The position numbers were made by a program, and so were the translations under genes. Under the pieces are notes generated by a model. The model saw only the letters and a list, made by a program, of their open reading frames with translations, searched no databases and was not told where the DNA came from. Shown in pieces: positions 62,746 to 64,000 of a stretch of DNA of 64,000 nucleotides. The first letter of the stretch is position 1. Every line of letters begins with the position of its first letter. The stretch comes from Bacillota bacterium (GTDB lineage Bacteria > Bacillota > Clostridia > Acetivibrionales > DSM-1351): contig JAEYHZ010000008.1 in assembly GCA_023409265.1 (NCBI GenBank), forward strand, positions 1 through 64,000, in the 5' to 3' direction.

Positions 62746-62801
62746 TTTTTGTTTCCTTGTCAACATAATTATCATATCCTGTTTTTGTTTCCTTGTCAAC
62801 A
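62746..62801 (-). promoter_or_regulatory. Promoter of the MFS exporter with two 20-bp direct repeats
   Basis: TTTTTGTTTCCTTGTCAACA occurs at 62746-62765 and 62782-62801. On the minus strand the upstream copy supplies a perfect -35 TTGACA (62794-62799), 17 bp from TATGAT (62771-62776). The second copy lies just downstream of the -10, where a bound repressor would block transcription. A variant of the motif overlaps the marR promoter. Confidence 0.8.
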
Positions 62802-62819
62802 AAACCACAGCAACAAAAA

Positions 62820-62849
62820 AGCAGCCTGTTCTCAATAGAGTTGGCTGCC
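62820..62849 (-). terminator. Terminator of marR
   Basis: GCAGCC (62821-62826) pairs with GGCTGC (62843-62848), and the minus strand continues with TTTTTTG. It lies 17 bp after the marR stop, so the MFS gene depends on its own promoter. Confidence 0.82.
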
Positions 62850-62865
62850 TTTGGTTTCATTTTCA

Positions 62866-63348
62866 TTATTCAAATTTATTCTGGTTAATATCCATACCCA
62901 GTTTCTTTATTTCATCATCCAAATGCTTGCTATACTTATCCACGAAGCTAAGCATACTGTCAAATTGTTCCTCGGTAACCTGCTCAAATACAGCTTTATC
63001 CCGCTCTTGAAACTCTTTGTGCAGTGCCTCATGGACTTTATAAATCACTTGCCCTTTTTCAGTAAGCCTGAAATAGATTTCTTTCTTATTATCCGGCTTC
63101 TGATAGCTTTCAATAATACCCCTTTTTATAAGCTTCCTGGTCATCTTGCTTATAGCGCCCCTGGTCATATATAAGGACTCCGCAAGTTTTGTCACGTTGG
63201 AATCTACATTTCTTCCAATGCATTCGATGTAATGTACTTCAGAAGACTTATAACCCTTAAGACTATCTTCCATCTTAAGCTTGTTAAGCCAACCCATCTT
63301 GTTTAATAGATCCCTGAAACCCATCATGACCTGTTCTTCTTTGTTCAT
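62866..63348 (-). CDS. MarR-family transcriptional regulator
   Basis: The protein of 160 residues has a winged helix (NVTKLAESLYMTRGAISKMTR and SYQKPDNKKEIYFRLTEKGQ). The ATG at 63348 is chosen because GGGAGG is 7 nt before it. It probably represses its own gene and the exporter downstream, both of which carry the same motif over the -35. The inducing ligand is unknown. Confidence 0.9.
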   Translation of the reverse strand: MNKEEQVMMGFRDLLNKMGWLNKLKMEDSLKGYKSSEVHYIECIGRNVDSNVTKLAESLYMTRGAISKMTRKLIKRGIIESYQKPDNKKEIYFRLTEKGQVIYKVHEALHKEFQERDKAVFEQVTEEQFDSMLSFVDKYSKHLDDEIKKLGMDINQNKFE

Positions 63349-63382
63349 GGCCTGTCCTCCCGCCGGTTGGTGCATCAACAAC

Positions 63383-63415
63383 ATTATATTAAATCTTTGT
63401 TTCTATTTCAACAAT
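63383..63415 (-). promoter_or_regulatory. marR promoter overlapping a MarR-type site
   Basis: On the minus strand TTGAAA (63406-63411) and TATAAT (63383-63388) are 17 bp apart. The -35 sits inside TTGTTGAAATAGAAACAAA, which matches TGTTGACAAGGAAACAAA of the exporter promoter at most positions. Confidence 0.78.
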
Positions 63416-63605
63416 ATTAGTTCTACACCTGATTTTATGCCATTATATTTTTTAATTAAGTTTATTGCTTCTTTCCTCTTACTTCCTGCCTTTTGCGTCT
63501 CACTTCTGATTGCATGAACACCCTTTAACCTGCTGACTTCCTATTCAAAACATTATATAATACTTCCATATGGTTTAATAATATGTGTTTCAGGAGGAAT
63601 TTTCT

Positions 63606-64000
63606 ATGAAGGCTTTATTTATCGGCGGTACCGGAATAATCAGCTCGGCTGTCTCTTCTTCTTTGGTTAGGCTTGGCTGGGATTTATATTTATTAAATCG
63701 GGGAAATAACAGTGAAAGAGTTCCGGAAGGTGCGAAAGTTATCAAGGCAGATATAAACGATGAAGAAAATATTGCAGCATTGATTAAAGAACATGATTTT
63801 GATGTGGTAGCAGATTTCATAGCCTTTGTTCCATCACAGGTTGAACGTGATGTAAGGCTTTTCAAGGGTAAAACAAAGCAGTACATTTTCATAAGCTCAG
63901 CCTCGGCTTACCAAAAGCCGTTATCAGATTACAGAATAACCGAGTCTACGCCTCTGGCAAATCCTTACTGGGAATATTCCAGAAATAAAATAGCCTGCGA
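63606..64000 (+). CDS. NAD-dependent epimerase/dehydratase-like protein (partial)
   Basis: The gene runs off the window after about 131 residues. The N-terminus has the Rossmann glycine motif ALFIGGTGIISSAV, then LLNRGNNSE and a conserved FISSASAYQ with the catalytic-site-like serine and, later, WEYSRNKI. This fits extended short-chain dehydrogenases of the epimerase type, including RNA-binding-like CSP41 relatives. AGGAGG precedes the ATG by 8 nt. Substrate is unknown. Confidence 0.85.
   Translation, partial: MKALFIGGTGIISSAVSSSLVRLGWDLYLLNRGNNSERVPEGAKVIKADINDEENIAALIKEHDFDVVADFIAFVPSQVERDVRLFKGKTKQYIFISSASAYQKPLSDYRITESTPLANPYWEYSRNKIAC

Noticed and set aside
1..64000. rRNA or tRNA genes
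   Set aside because: All gaps between genes were read for cloverleaf-like or rRNA sequence and none was recognised. A tRNA search program would settle it.

Overview
The window looks like a chromosomal segment of an anaerobic, endospore-forming, AT-rich clostridium, probably of the mesophilic cellulolytic Ruminiclostridium type. That placement is inferred from codon style, strong GGAGG ribosome binding sites, SpoVS, an anaerobic (class III) ribonucleotide reductase, FapR-controlled fatty acid genes and a clostridial-style nitrogenase-like cluster. It is not proved by any marker gene. Nearly all genes lie on the minus strand, so transcription runs mostly from high to low coordinates.

1-8930: a nitrogenase-like operon. 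In transcription order it holds a NifB-like radical SAM protein, a NifX/NafY-family protein, a NifH-like reductase, NifD-like and NifK-like subunits, a methionine-type ABC transporter (ATPase, permease, lipoprotein) and a second NifX-family protein. A small YezD-family (DUF2292, sulfur-associated) gene with a dyad-flanked promoter lies just upstream. The D-like subunit keeps the cluster cysteines but lacks residues that nitrogenase needs for N2 reduction, and no nifE, nifN or nifV is present. I read the locus as an uncharacterised nitrogenase-like reductase, possibly acting on an imported sulfur compound in the manner of methylthio-alkane reductase.

9024-16250: an MFS exporter, a CBS-ACT protein and a complete branched-chain amino acid ABC transporter (livKHMGF), with an array of repeats upstream of livK.

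16324-53235: a housekeeping string on the minus strand, namely fapR-plsX-fabH-fabD-fabG-acpP-fabF, rnc, a radical SAM gene, smc-ftsY and ylxM-ffh-rpsP-khpA-rimM-trmD. In many clostridia these genes are close together. Here they are separated by two blocks. Block one (39.5-44.7 kb) holds an aldo/keto reductase, a TetR-nitroreductase pair, a CoA-binding protein, a coat-like protein, a superoxide dismutase and SpoVS. Block two (20.2-34.7 kb) holds a NYN-LOTUS protein, an OPT transporter, type II pantothenate kinase, nrdDG with NrdR boxes, DUF1540, PC4-like, ROK kinase, an APC permease and a UPF0182 protein. A 186-bp MITE-like element abuts rnc.

53.6-60.9 kb: pgsA, rimO, a response-regulator remnant, recX, recA (with LexA box and consensus promoter), murJ and cinA. 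61.2-63.4 kb: an accessory patch with gene remnants, an MFS drug exporter and a MarR regulator whose promoters share one operator motif. The window ends inside an NAD-dependent epimerase-like gene. Several starts were moved to the codon that follows the real ribosome binding site, and fabH appears to start at CTG. No rRNA, tRNA, CRISPR array or intact insertion sequence was seen.
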